DNA of 64,000 bases from Ascaphus truei (Eukaryota > Chordata > Amphibia > Anura > Ascaphidae). The notes beneath the pieces are model-generated. The model was not told the DNA's origin, did not search any database, and saw only the letters and a list, made by a program, of their open reading frames with translations. The DNA is taken from positions 19,605 to 83,604 of the forward strand of contig WSYH01001906.1 of assembly GCA_036426205.1 (NCBI GenBank). Direction: 5' to 3'. Positions 34,531 to 45,667 of the stretch are shown here, one piece after another; within the stretch, counting starts at the first letter, position 1, and every line of letters begins with the position of its first letter. A program made the position numbers and the translations under genes.

Positions 34531-35127
34531 GGAAGGATTAACACTGATTTTTCTTTAGTTTTGAATCCCAATCTGTCAATGTGAAGTCTGGGAATCCTCA
34601 CCATTCGTTTCTTCTTCTCTCCCCCTCTTTCCCCCCCCCCTTCCCTTTTCCACCCCACCGCACTAGGGATTGGTTATGTGAGTGTCACTTCGTAGTATAG
34701 GCATTCCATCAACATCCTTATTGTGTGGTGGGGCATATATTATATATTTTCTGTCACTAATGGACATAGGGACGCATGCGGAGCACTATATACTATGGGC
34801 ATGCTCGTGGTGACTCAGAGGATTTTTTTTTAGATTTTTTGCCTGCGCAGGCGCGTGGTAAGAACGTGGTTGCCTGAGGCGCATCTCGCGAGATTTGGCC
34901 CTCCATTGCAGCGGTGCGTGTAACCGAGCACGGTGTTTGAAGGCGGCTCTCCTGCGAGTGCCAACAGGTAATTAACCATTCCCACATGCCCTCACAGCTA
35001 TATACTATGTGTGTAAGTAGCATGAAGCTCCAATTAGCGAGTTTGGCGCCACAATCGGCAGACTGTTCTCTCCCCCCCCCCTCACCCCCACCCCTATATA
35101 TACCTGCTGTACTCTATGTTGATACAT

Positions 35128-35180
35128 TCTTGTAAAGTGCATTTGTCTGCACGAAACGCGTAGAAGGTTGCAGCCTTCTG
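35128..35180 (+). ncRNA. Hammerhead-like motif, PLE-B right arm
   Basis: Mirror of the left-arm copy: CTTGTAAAG (three bases lost from the core), stem, CGAAACGCGT, hairpin agaagg/ccttct. Confidence 0.35.
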
Positions 35181-35501
35181 TTTTTATGTCCACACAATAA
35201 AGAAACTTTTTTGCCAGACCTGCCATCACCCCCTTCTTTGCTGTGCGTTGCACCAACCCATATGCATTGGACTTCTCCCCACTGGCAACAGCACGCAGAT
35301 TGAGAGGGAACCATGGTGACACATTCGTGAGTACTTACCTGGGGCCAGCCCAATGAGGTTAGGGGGGGTGTTTTTGTGCATTTACCCCTGCCTTCAGGGC
35401 ATCTGGAGCTCTTTATTAGGTTAAATATCTTATGTCCCAGAAGTGTTCCTTTCACAATACTTTGCAATAGGATTCCATGCTTGAGCACCAAATCACCTCC
35501 A

Positions 35502-35516
35502 CAGTGTGGTGGATTT
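35502..35516. repeat. Right target-site duplication of the PLE
   Basis: Exact second copy of cagtgtggtggattt. Confidence 0.9.
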
Positions 35517-35920
35517 GTCTTGGTCGGGGGAAAGGACCATATTGAAATCGCCGGCTAAGATTAAGGAGGTTAATGAGGCCTGGTCCAATGATTCGAGTAA
35601 TTTTTGGAAAAATTGGACTTGGTTATCATTGGGGGCATATATGTTAATGAGGGAGATAGGGGAACCCGAGAGGGTACCCTGTAGGGCTAGGAATCTCCCA
35701 TCTGGGTCTCGTGTTATTTTTGTTGGAGCGAAAGGAATGTTGTTTTTAATCAGAATGGCCACTCCTCTTTTCTTGTTTGGGGAGGATGCAAAAAAAGCCT
35801 GTGGGAAGGCATGCTTAAATGTATGTGGGGCTTGGAGGAGTTAAAGTGAGTTTCTTGAATAAAGATAATGTCTCCTTTGGTTTTTTTAAGTTCTTGGAGT
35901 GCTAGTTTTCTTTTCCTTTC
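35517..35920 (-). pseudogene. L1-A ORF2 endonuclease N-terminal part
   Basis: The minus strand reads KGDIIFIQETHFNSSKP (about 35850), then LINIYAPNDNQVQFF and LILAGDFNMVLSP (about 35530-35560). These are the QETH and GDFN motifs of the APE-type L1 endonuclease. A frameshift lies near 35755. The coding continues on the other side of the PLE at 31056. Confidence 0.85.
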
Positions 35921-36174
35921 AAAATTTTTTATTATACAATGTACATACATTTAAACATAACTTTAGCCTAATACAGGATTTTTACTTTTTACACACCAAT
36001 AGACTCGCCGTGGCTCCGGTCCTATTAACAGACCAGGAAGGGCAGGCGAGGGAGAGATAGAGAGAAAGAGGGTAGGGGGAGAAACAGAAGAAGGGGGAGG
36101 ATGTCTTCCCTCCTCAACTAGTCAACCAAACATACTCTAGCTAGTTTCTTTTTTACTAGATCTTTATTTCCCTT

Positions 36175-36333
36175 CTGGTAAAAGGTGGGGTCTTCTATGC
36201 TGTGGATTGGGTCAGCCATGGTTCCCAAATTTTATAAAAGGACCATGTGGATCTCTTCAAGAAGACTGTGAGTTTTTCCATGAACATTACTTCGTGAATC
36301 CTTCTTTTCACTGTTTCCTTGGGGGGGGGGGGG
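36175..36333 (-). pseudogene. L1-B ORF2 C-terminal end
   Basis: The minus strand from the C-run reads into KETVKRRIHEVMFMEKLTVF and ends in WEPWLTQSTA-stop, homologous to the L1-A end (MSMERLTAM...WEPWPG). The 3' untranslated part continues to about 35930. Confidence 0.8.
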
Positions 36334-37737
36334 GGTGACGGGAGCTTTGTGACAGGCTATTAATAATACACAAAAAATAATATATATATATATATAACTG
36401 GGTTGAACTGGTACGAGACTTAGATATGATAAAATATAATTTATTCTTTGATAAAGGTGAACACACGAGATATACAAATAACAGGCAAAATATAAACACT
36501 TACTTAAAGATTATGACAAGAAAGCCATCAGGATACAGGATGGGCCATTTCTTCCATGTTTCAGTTGACATCACAGCAAGACTTGCAGCTCATGAATGAA
36601 AACTCATGCATGAAGACATGCAGACATGAAAACATCAAGCACTATACATGAAGACTTTGCATAAGACTTTGCATGAGGACATGAAAGACATTTGAATAAG
36701 GGGTGACTCTGACTTAAATACCATGTCAAACTCATCTCTTAACCCTAGATGCCGAAAAGGCTAGCAAAAGTCTTTGAAGCAGATTTTGGACTTGCGAAGT
36801 ATCACACTTAAAAATTCAGTTCCTTTGGTCCCTGGGCCCAGCATAAACAATTGGGCAATTTAGCCTTTGATCACCAGGCTATGTAAATTCTAGCAAGATG
36901 TCCTTCCTGCTCATTACCATAACAGAGGGAGTTTGCAGTTTTCAGGACAGATTCCAAATCCCATGTACACTGTAAATAAGTTCATAACTTCAGTTCAGTA
37001 ATACTTACTGGCCCGCGAGACATATTAATACATTCCGGCCCGCGTGACGCTCCCAATGAGACTAAATAGTACCATGTAGTACTACAATTAAGAGAGATAT
37101 TAATATCTGACTCTTAGTATATGTTAGATATCAAGTGTTTAGAATCATTATTTGTGGCTCGGCCCCACGAATACACATATGTAATTTTTAGCACGTTCAG
37201 CCGAGGACATCTCATAATATTCTTATATTTAATAAGGTCACCCATTCTGATATCCCCTTGATAACCGCACCCCCTGGCAAAAAATTCTTTGTAGCAGGGA
37301 CCCCCGAGTGGTGGACATTTGTCACCTGGTGCTAATTGTCACACCCAATGTCACAGCCTGGGTCTAGCTGTCTCTAGCAATATTCCCTTGGTCTACAAAT
37401 TAGGTATTAACACACTGTACACTAAAAAACCCTTCTGCTTTTCACACCCAACTTCAATCAAGCCTTTTGAAGTCCAGATTTTCTGAAAAGACACCCCACA
37501 GTTGTATTTTCTTAAATTGTAGCTTATTAACCCCTTAAGCCCCAGTGTGTGGTGCAGACACTGGCCCAGAAACAATACATTTTTTACAGGGGAATAAGCA
37601 TTTGGATATTGAAGCGATGTAAAAACACATTACTGGACCTCAGTCCAGTTAACCCCTTGCTTCCCAGGTGAGGGTAGAGTGTGGCCAATTGGGGTGTAAC
37701 CCGTTTAATCCCGGGCCAAATCCTCTCGATCGTCACA
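36334..37737 (-). repeat. LTR-C 3' LTR
   Basis: Near-identical to 40822-42232 over its length, with scattered substitutions and a few small indels. It contains the tatcaagtgtttagaatcat and cggccccacgaatacac blocks seen in both copies. Confidence 0.9.
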
Positions 37738-39430
37738 CCTCCCCTGCTAAAGGGGTGCCTGGTGCCCCAGCTGCCTCCCCCTGGCACTGGGATACCACTG
37801 GCGCCCTTGAAGCACTCAATAAGTCCTGAGGGGTTGGCCTGTCAAAATTGTCCCCTGGCATTGTCCAGTACATTGTCCTGACCACAGTGGATAGTGAAAT
37901 CTAGATCCTGCGGAGCAGGGCTCCACCGTGGCCACCGAGCATTCTCCTTTGCCTCCCTCTGCCCCCCACCCAGTGCCTGGTGAACCCAGTCCATGGTGAA
38001 GGGGCCCCTTTGCAGACCAGGCTGCACACTGCCCAGAGACTGGCATGTTTCTGCACCTGCAGGAGACCAGCTATCCAGCACAGACCGTCGCTTTTCTATC
38101 AACCAAGTCTTGGAAAGAGCTATGTCACTATCCTGTAGGGACCCTACCTGCCCTGGCTCTGTGCCCATCGGTAGCTGCTCTGCTATACTCCTGACTCTCC
38201 TCCATGGCTGCCTATCTACCCACAGCCCCTCCTTTGGGAACCCTGGGGAATCTGTCAGAGGGGTCACTCCTGCCCAGTCAGAACAGGGGACCTTCTGCCT
38301 ACCTAGCCCATCCCTAGCTTCTGCCAGCTGCCTGACACCCCACTGACCTATCTCCCCATGCTCCACGGTGTCTCCCTGCCTAGCATCCCCTAGGCCCAGC
38401 ACCTCAGCCTGCTGCTTACCTCCCTGCAGCCCACCTGCACTCCTCTCTCCCCTGGGCAATCCTAACCGAGACACTGGAACTACCTGAGTGCACCTACCTC
38501 CCTGACCTTGTCTCCCCCTTACCAGGGATGAGCTCAGGGTCACCTCTCCAGATGCAACCGCCTTAGCTCTTGGCTAGCAGGTATCCCTGGGGTGGCACAA
38601 GCTGGCCACCGCCCATGATACCCCCAGCCCATAGCTAGGCTGCAACAGGGGGTTGCTGATCTGAGAAAACCCTGAGGCTCTGCCAGGGTAATGGGAAACT
38701 CTAGCTGCCATACCTGCTGCTGTCCCTCCCCGGCTACCACTAGCCCTTCTTCTCCCACAGAGATCTGATGCTGGCTACCTACCTGCAGCCTCCCCTCACT
38801 CCGCTTCACCCTAGCTAATCCTAACCTGGATCCTAGGGATACCTGAGTGATGCCATCTCCCTGACACTGTCTCCCCATTACTGGTGATGAGCTCAGGGTT
38901 GCTGGTGCACATGCACCCACCTTAGCTCCTGGCTGGCAGGTAATCTGGGGGTGGTCTAACTTTGCCACAACACCTGATATCTCCAGCCCATAGCAAGGCT
39001 GCAACAGTGAGGCTCTTAACCAAGAGTCCCCTTGCTGCTCCGCGCGGGTAATGGGGAAATCTAGCTGACTCACTTGCTGCCTTCCATCCACGGTTCCAAC
39101 TGGCCCACCCAACCCTCTCCCAGGCAATCCTACCCTAGAGCTTGGTGCTAACGGGGCTAGCCCCTCTCCCTGAAGCTGTGCCCCCATTACCGGAGGTGAG
39201 CTCAGGGTTGCTGGTGCAGATGCACCCACCTTAGCTTCTGGCCGGCAGGTAATCTGGGGGTGGTCTAACTTTGCCACAACCCCTGATAATTCCGGCCCAT
39301 AGCCAGGCTGCAACAGTGGGGCTCTTAACCCGAGAGTCCCCTTGCTGCTCCGCCAGGGTAATGGGGAAGTCTAGCTGCCCTACAAGCGGCCCTTCCTTCC
39401 CCTCCCCTGGCACCCCTATCTCCTGCTACC
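37738..39430 (-). repeat. LTR-C interior, repeat-coding part
   Basis: Three tandem copies start at about 38527, 38886 and 39196 (spacings about 359 and 310 bp), each with gagctcagggt and a ctagctg end. On minus they are open, encoding a repeated module with QLDFPITLAEQQGDS and KLDHPQITC segments. The open stretches (37842-38543, 38540-39313, 39231-39413) are in overlapping frames. I do not recognise the protein. Confidence 0.6.
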
Positions 39431-39785
39431 CCCCAGTCACCCGTATAGTGAAACAAAAGGGTACAGTCATAGGGAAAAATAAGTCAGAGTCAGTCTGCGA
39501 CTTGGTCTGGCTTACCTCGCTGGTCCCCGCAGAGACCGCCACCTTCGTTGGTCCCAATTGCAGGGGGACTGGAGTGGCCACCGCCGGCACCATCTGGGCT
39601 GGGCAGCAACGGGCCACTGCCGCGACAGCGCCCGGGTTGAGTACAGGTACAACGGTGCAGGACAAGGGTCCCAGGTCTTTGTGGAGGAACACAGCTCCAT
39701 GCAAACTTGGTAAAATAACCCCCTCCCACAAACCCTGTCCCTCTCCCCAAATAAAATTGCCGCCATCAGGATGCCGGAGTGGCGG

Positions 39786-40664
39786 CTACTTCTCTGCCAC
39801 CGCCGCCGGTTCTCCGCCGGAATCAGGTGGATGGCCGCTGCTCTCCGCCGCTGTTGCCAATGCAGCCCATCCAGGTTCTCCAGGAGATGTCCCAAGGAGG
39901 GTTGTCGCCCTGGCTGGGCGGGAGCCATCAGAGGATGCTGTTAACTGGGTCATCTTTTTCGCAGCTCGTGAGCGCTGGCCCTGAGGGGTTGCTTCGCCCG
40001 ACCGCGCATGGTCCGGGCACCGGGCATTCTTGTGGCCTGTTTGTTGGCAGTGCCGCAGCGCCTGCCGGTGCTTCTCCGACACCGGCAACAGAGTCCAGAG
40101 CGGAGTTGCTCGAGCGCCGAGCTCATTCCAGAGCTTCTCCGCCACCGGTGAACTAACCCCAGCAAGGGGCAACGGAGTCCAGAGCGGAGTTGCTTGAGCG
40201 CCGGGCTCTGGGAGGGGATAAGCGGGTTGGTGTGGTACCGACGCCAGGAACTGGGTCCACTTCGCCGGGAACCACGTCTTGCCCAATGCACACAGTGCTA
40301 GCTCTTTCAGGGAAAATGGACGGACCGCCACAACGGCCGTTACCTCTCCTGGTGCAAGACTTCCATGGTCTCCGAGACCACCCGCTCCCTCCACAAGTCT
40401 CTGCCGTCCCAGAGCTGGGTCCATTCCCTGCTCTCCGGGCGGTTTGATGGTTACAGCGGCTGCAGCTGTGGATCTTTGCTCAGCCTGCCGGGTTTCATGC
40501 TCACCGATTGCTGTCTCTCTCTCAGCCTTGCTGGCTGCTGGTCCCCGCGCCGACTTGATGCACTCATCCGGTATCGGTGCCCGGCTCCAGTCAGACGGAT
40601 GGCCGGCACTTTGGTTCTGGAGGCAATGCTTCTCACAAGTAGGGGAACAGTGAGGAGGTGCCAT
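39786..40664 (-). pseudogene. LTR-C gag-like C-terminal remnant
   Basis: A 292-codon minus frame next to the 5' LTR. Near its end it has HCQQTGHKNARCPDH, which fits a CCHC zinc knuckle whose first Cys has become Leu. A module GARATPLWT occurs twice (about 40070-40210). I see no capsid domain. I infer a decayed gag end in a non-autonomous element; confidence in any protein product is low. Confidence 0.45.
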
Positions 40665-40821
40665 ATCTTGTGTTATATGTTGTACACTGTGTGTTCAATA
40701 TCTTTAGTCCCAGGAACTTGCAATTACCATCAAGTTCCCACTATATTACAGTATCCCGCAGAACACTAGTAATACAGGTCCAGTTCAATCCCGCCGCTTG
40801 GACCAGTTTTATTAATAAGCC

Positions 40822-42232
40822 TGTGACGGGAGCTTTCTGACAGGCTATTAATAATACACACAATATAATATACATATATAACTGGGTTGAACTGGTACGA
40901 GACTTAGATATGATAAAATATAATTTATTCCTTGATAAAGGTGAACACACGAGATATACAAATAACAGGCAAAATATAGACACTTACTTAAAGATTATGA
41001 CAAGAAAGCCATCAGGATACAGGATGGGCCATTTCTTCCATGTTTCAGTTGACATCACAGCAAGACTTGCAGCTCATGAATGAAGACTCATGCATGAAGA
41101 CATGCAGACATGAAAACATCAAGCATTATACATGAAGACTTTGCATGAAGATTTTGCATGAGGACATGAAAGACATTTGAGTAAGGGTTGACTCTGACTT
41201 AAATACCATGTCAAACTCATCTCTAAACCCTAGATACCGAAAAGGCTAGCAAAAGTCTTTGAAGCAGATTTTGGACTTGCGAAGTATCACACTTAAAAAT
41301 TCAGCTCCATTGGTCACTGGGCCCAGCATAAACAATTGGGCCATTTAGCCTTTGATCACCAGGCTATGTAAATTCTAGCAAGATGTCCTTCCTGCTCATT
41401 ACCATAACAGAGGGAGTTTGCAGTTTTCAGGACATATTCCAAATCCCATGTACACTGTAAATAACTTCATAACTTCAGTTCAGTAATACTTACTGGCACG
41501 CGGGCCATATTAATACATTCCGGCCCGCGTGACGCTCCCAATGAGACTAAATATTACCATGTAGTACTACAATTAAGAGAGATGTTAATATCTGGCTCTT
41601 AGTATATGTTAGATATCAAGTGTTTAGAATCATTATTTGTGGCTCGGCCCCACGAATACACATATGTAATTTTTAGCACGTTCAGCCGAGGACATCTCAT
41701 AATATTCTTATATTTAATAAGGTCACCCATTCTGATATCCCCCTTGGTAACCGCACCCCCTGGCCCCCATCAAAAAATCCTTTGAAGGAGGGACCCCTGG
41801 GTGGTGGACATTTGTCACCTGGTGCTAATTGTCACACCCAATGTCCCAGCCTGGGTCTAGCTGTCTCTAGCAATATTCCCTTGGTCTGCAAATTAGATAT
41901 TAACATACTGTACACTAAAAACCCCTTCTGCTTTTCACACCCAACTTCAATCAAGCCTTTTGAAGTCCAGATTTTCCAAAAAGACACCCCACAGTTGTAT
42001 TTTCGTAAACTGTAGCTTATTAACCCCTTAAGCCCCAGTGTGTGTGGTGCAGACACTGGCCCAGAAACAATACATTTTTTACAGGGGAATAAGCATTTGG
42101 ATATTTAAGCGAGGTAGAAACACATTACTGGACCTCAGTCCAGTTAACCCCTTGCTTCCCAGGTGAGGGTAGAGGGTGGCCAATTGGGGTGTAACCCCTT
42201 TAATCCTGGGCCAAATCCTCTCGATCGTCACA
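40822..42232 (-). repeat. LTR-C 5' LTR
   Basis: On minus it begins TGTGACGATCGAGAGG and ends CCCGTCACA. A tRNA-3'-end-like stretch (ttcaatcccgccgcttgg on plus, about 40783-40800) lies about 20 bp inside the element and could mark the primer site, at unusual distance. Confidence 0.88.
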
Positions 42233-42242
42233 GGGGGGGGGG

Positions 42243-45034
42243 CGATACCTTCTTCCACGAGGCGGCCACCGCACATCTGGCCGCTGTAAGAATGAAGGAG
42301 ATTAATTTTCTTGTTGGGCGGTAAGCAATCTCTATTGGCCTGGCCAACAAGTAGGTTAACGGTTCAACAGGTATAGTGAGGCCTGTGACCTCTTTTATTA
42401 TATTTTGTATATTTGACCAATATTTCTGAATCTCCGGACATGACCACCATATATGGGCCATGTCCCAATTTTGCCCGCAACCTCTCCAGCATAAATCGGA
42501 GGCCAGAGGGTAGATTTTAAGTCTTTGGTAGCTCAGGAATTGCCCTAAGCTTAGAAGGTCAGCGATTACTCTGATGTTTTTCGATTTAAATTGGTCGAAT
42601 TGTCTGGGCTCACAGCCGAGAGGGAATTTAGGATTTTTGAAGATTGGAATGAGTTTAGAATTTGTGGCTGCGAGTTTAAATTTGAATTTAGCTTTCGGCC
42701 AGATCTCCCATGTGTGCCTCATTGACCCAAGGCTAAATTTACTTGGTAACTTGTCTCCCTTTTTCAGGGACCAAAGACAAACTGGCAGAGAGGGCGTGCC
42801 GGCGTATTGTGATTCTATATCTAACCAGCAATATTGATCTGGGTCAGCATTCCATACTACTACCTGTCTAAGTTGGGTGGCCTGGTAGTATCTTAGTATG
42901 TCGGGGACTCCAAGGCCTCCTCTCCCCCTTGACGTGAGCAGAACTGACCTAGCGGTTCTGGTTTTTTTACCTTGCCAAATAAAGTGGAATATTTGCTTTT
43001 GTATATTTTTCAATTCTGAGCCAGGGATGTGGACCTGGAGGGTCTGGAAATAGTATAGCAAGCGGAGGAGTATGTTCATTTTAACCGAGATCATTCTCCC
43101 GATCCCTGAAATTTGGTAGCCGTTCCATTTGTCTAGATCGGTCTTAATTTTCTGAAATAGGGCTGGGTAATTTGCTTGGTATAGGGACTGGTAGTTCCTG
43201 GATACATTTACTCCTAGATATTTAATTTATGAGGAACTCCAGCGATAGTTAAAATTTAGCTTTAGTAATTTCACCTTTGGCTCTGGTAGGTTTAGGTTTA
43301 GTGCTTCAGACTTATTGCTATTAATTTTTTACCCTGAGATTATTCCGAAGTCCTCAAGTTCTTTTTGGAGATTAGGGAGAGAGATTTGGGGTTGGGATAG
43401 CGTTAGGATTATACCGTCTGCAAATAACGAAATCTGATATTGCTTGCTTCCTACCTGTATGCTTATCCCTCGGATGTCTACATTTTCTCAATTTTTTGAT
43501 GCTAGAGGTTTTATCGTCAGTGCAAAGAGGAGAGGAGATAAAGGGCATCCTTGTCTGGTGCCGTTTTTAATATTGAATCGTTGTAGATTGTCCCCTGGGA
43601 GTTCACCATTGCTGAAGGGTCTTGATAAAGTCTACGGACACCCTCTAAGTATGAGTCTTTGAATCCAAATTTGCATAGGGTGCTATCTAAGAACAACCAG
43701 TCAATTCTGTTGAACGCCTTCTCCGCGTCTAAGCTTAGTAAGATTGCTTTGGTTCCTGTAAGGCGAACATGGTCTATTATGTTAATTATTTTACGGGTGT
43801 TATCTGAGGCTTGCCTGCCCGCTACAAATCCGACTTGGTCTATGTTTATGAGCCTAGGTAAGGTAGGGTTCAGTCGATTTGCTAGGATTTTAGTATACAA
43901 TTTAAGGTCGTTGTTGAGGAGGGAGATTGGACGATAACTTCCACATTGCATCGGGTCTCTTCCGTCTTTATGTATTATGGCTAGGTTAGCTAGAGACATA
44001 GAGGTCAGGAATGGGTTCCCTTCCATGAAGAAGTTGAACATCTTCAGTAGATGCGTGGATAGTATAGGTAAGAATCTTTTGTAATACACATTTATGAACC
44101 CGTCTGGGCCAGGGGACTTTGACACCTTCAGTACTTTCACTGCTGCTTCTAATTCCTCTTTCTAAATTTCCACGTTAAGTATCGCGTTTTCCTCCTCCGT
44201 TATTGTAGGGAGGTGGCATTTCTCCAGATATTTTTTTATGGCCTCCGCCGCACTTGGTACGGTTCGGCCATTCTGGGATCTAAAGTTATATAGCTTGGTA
44301 TAGAATTTGGTGAATTCCGCTGCAATTTTTTTATCATTATATTGTATTTCACCTGACCTATTCTTGATTGCCGTTATTTGGGATCTTTTCTGGACCCCTC
44401 TCAGTTTACTGGCCAGGAGTCTGTCTGTCTTGTTACCCTTATCATAATACTGCTGGTTTGTCCATTTTAGAGCTTTCTCTACATCCTCTAGTTGGACCTG
44501 TTTTAATTTTAGTCTGGCAGCAGGTAATAGTTTGTATATTTTCTTAGATGGGGCAGTTTTATGTGATTGTTCTAATTTGACGATAGTGTCCGTGAGGTCT
44601 TTGAGTAATTTTAGTTTGACCTTTTTCCTGTGGGCTGCAATAGAGATGAATTTCCCTCTGATTGAGGCCTTATGGGCTTCCCACAGGATTGCCGGGGAGG
44701 TGACTGATCCTGAGTTGAAAAAGAAATGATCCTTAAGTGCAGCTTTGACCTCTTTTTCTATCTCAGGATGGTTCAGCAGGGAGTCGTTTAGCCTCCATGA
44801 ATAGACATTTGATTTTGTGAATGGGACTGATAAGGTTAAGGTAATGGGAGCATGATCAGACCACGTAATTGGGCCTATGTCTGATTTGCACGCTGCCTCT
44901 AGAATATTCTTAGTTACTAGGAAATAGTCTATTCAAGAATAGGTCTGGTGAGGCGCTGAATAAAAGGTGTAGTCCCGCTGGCCCTGGTGCTGGGATCTCC
45001 AAACATCTATTAAAGAGAAATCTTTTATGATCCC
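42243..45034 (-). pseudogene. L1-B ORF2, broken, mutated catalytic box
   Basis: The minus strand encodes RT and the C-terminal region: ADGIILTL at the catalytic box (about 43413-43429) shows FADG instead of FADD, so the second catalytic Asp is lost. Upstream, SLLNNDLKLYTKILANRL and IDQVGFVAGRQASDNTR mark RT (43800-43920). Downstream, MAHIWWSCPEIQKYW marks the C-terminal block (about 42420-42465). Several stops (for example near 43330) and frameshifts interrupt. It is homologous throughout to L1-A ORF2. Confidence 0.87.
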
Positions 45035-45667
45035 TGTAGACGGACGTTTACAGAGGTACACAATTTGGAGACGTTTATAATGTGAAATTATAATAGGCTT
45101 TATTGTGCCTTTTCCTTTTCATCAGGAAATTATCCAAACACAGGGGGGGAACAAAGCTTCCATTCACTTGGGAGTATTTCTAGTGAAATCCTTGCAATTA
45201 GTTCACATCTCCATTAGTTAAGCTTCTCCCAGCCCAAACACATAACATGAAAATAAGCAGATATAAGCAGTCTCTTAATAAGGAAAGTCTTAGCTGTTCA
45301 GTTGCTGTAGAGTAAGCTTCTCTGCTCTCCTGGAACCGCACCCGTGCGTGCACAGAAAAATATCAGCATCCAGGTTTAGAAGTCTTATTTGGTGTCTTGC
45401 AATCAGCTCTGCTGTGTGGCTGGCAGAGCTCAAGACTGGTCAGCTCCAGAGATCTGGGTTTCTTTTGGTCAGTCTCTCCTGGGACTCAAGAACCTCTGTT
45501 CTGTCTCTCCAAAGGTCAGCTCTCAGTCAGAGCTAAAGAGAGTCACTTCCTGTCTCAAAGGCAGGATTTTTGTAAACAATCTAATCAAGCAGGTGGTGTT
45601 TAGTAATTAACTACCACACTGCTAGATTAAAGGAACACTACTGAACAGGGATAAGTCCCCTGTTACA
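45035..45667 (-). repeat. Probable solo LTR
   Basis: On minus it begins TGTAACAGGGG, has an AATAAA signal (ggcacaataaagcctattat) near its end and finishes near gtctaca. Its size (633 bp) and TG...CA ends fit an LTR, but I see no clear target duplication and no second copy in the window. Short open frames inside are not gene-like. Confidence 0.45.

Larger units (their letters stand above)
31072..35501 (-). mobile_element. PLE-B: Penelope-like element inserted in L1-A
   Basis: A 4.43 kb insertion bounded by exact 15 bp duplications. Arms of about 0.7 kb at the two ends (about 31072-31770 and 34600-35275) are inverted relative to each other, and each carries a hammerhead-like motif. Between them on minus lies one RT plus GIY-YIG frame. 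Past the right arm there are about 220 bp of extra sequence. Complex inverted terminal repeats and such target duplications are in keeping with PLEs. Confidence 0.87.
27445..35925 (-). mobile_element. L1-A: 5'-truncated L1 LINE, interrupted by a PLE
   Basis: Minus-strand L1. The 3' tail is at about 27445-27475 (aataaag and a poly-A on minus). ORF2 reads leftward from the endonuclease (35500-35920 plus about 30860-31056) through RT and the C-terminal domain. The element is split at 31071/35502 by a PLE flanked by a 15 bp target duplication. The 5' end stops within the first endonuclease motif next to the 3' end of L1-B. ORF1 is missing. Confidence 0.88.
36334..42232 (-). mobile_element. LTR-C: non-autonomous LTR element in L1-B
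   Basis: Direct repeats of about 1.4 kb flank a 3.08 kb interior. The element is oriented on minus: LTRs begin TGTGACGATC and end CCCGTCACA on that strand, and agcaggggagg precedes the 3' LTR as a purine tract. G-runs flank both sides (36321-36335 and 42233-42242), consistent with a short poly-G target duplication. There is no RT or integrase in the interior. It needs another element's enzymes, if it ever moved on its own signals. Confidence 0.85.
35930..45034 (-). mobile_element. L1-B: 5'-truncated L1 LINE, interrupted by an LTR element
   Basis: Minus-strand L1 whose 3' end adjoins the 5' end of L1-A. Its ORF2 C-terminus continues across a 5.9 kb LTR element: codons to the right (42243 on) end in SWKKVSPPP, and those to the left of the element resume after the same C-run and run to WEPWLTQ (about 36200-36320), mirroring the L1-A C-terminus. 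The 5' end stops within the endonuclease domain near 45034. Confidence 0.85.

Noticed and set aside
37842..38543. 233-codon minus-strand frame as a gene
   Set aside because: It is low in distinct domains, lies in the repetitive interior of an LTR element, and overlaps other open frames on the same strand.
38527..39425. CRISPR-like array
   Set aside because: Units are 310-360 bp, imperfect, within an LTR element, and the DNA is eukaryotic.
40776..40806. A tRNA gene (tRNA-like 3' end ttcaatcccgccgcttgg)
   Set aside because: No D-arm, anticodon arm or 5' acceptor half is present; at best it is a primer-site complement of LTR-C.
45348..45610. Cluster of small frames as a host exon
   Set aside because: Three overlapping frames in the same strand with no splice context; the region fits an LTR-like unit.
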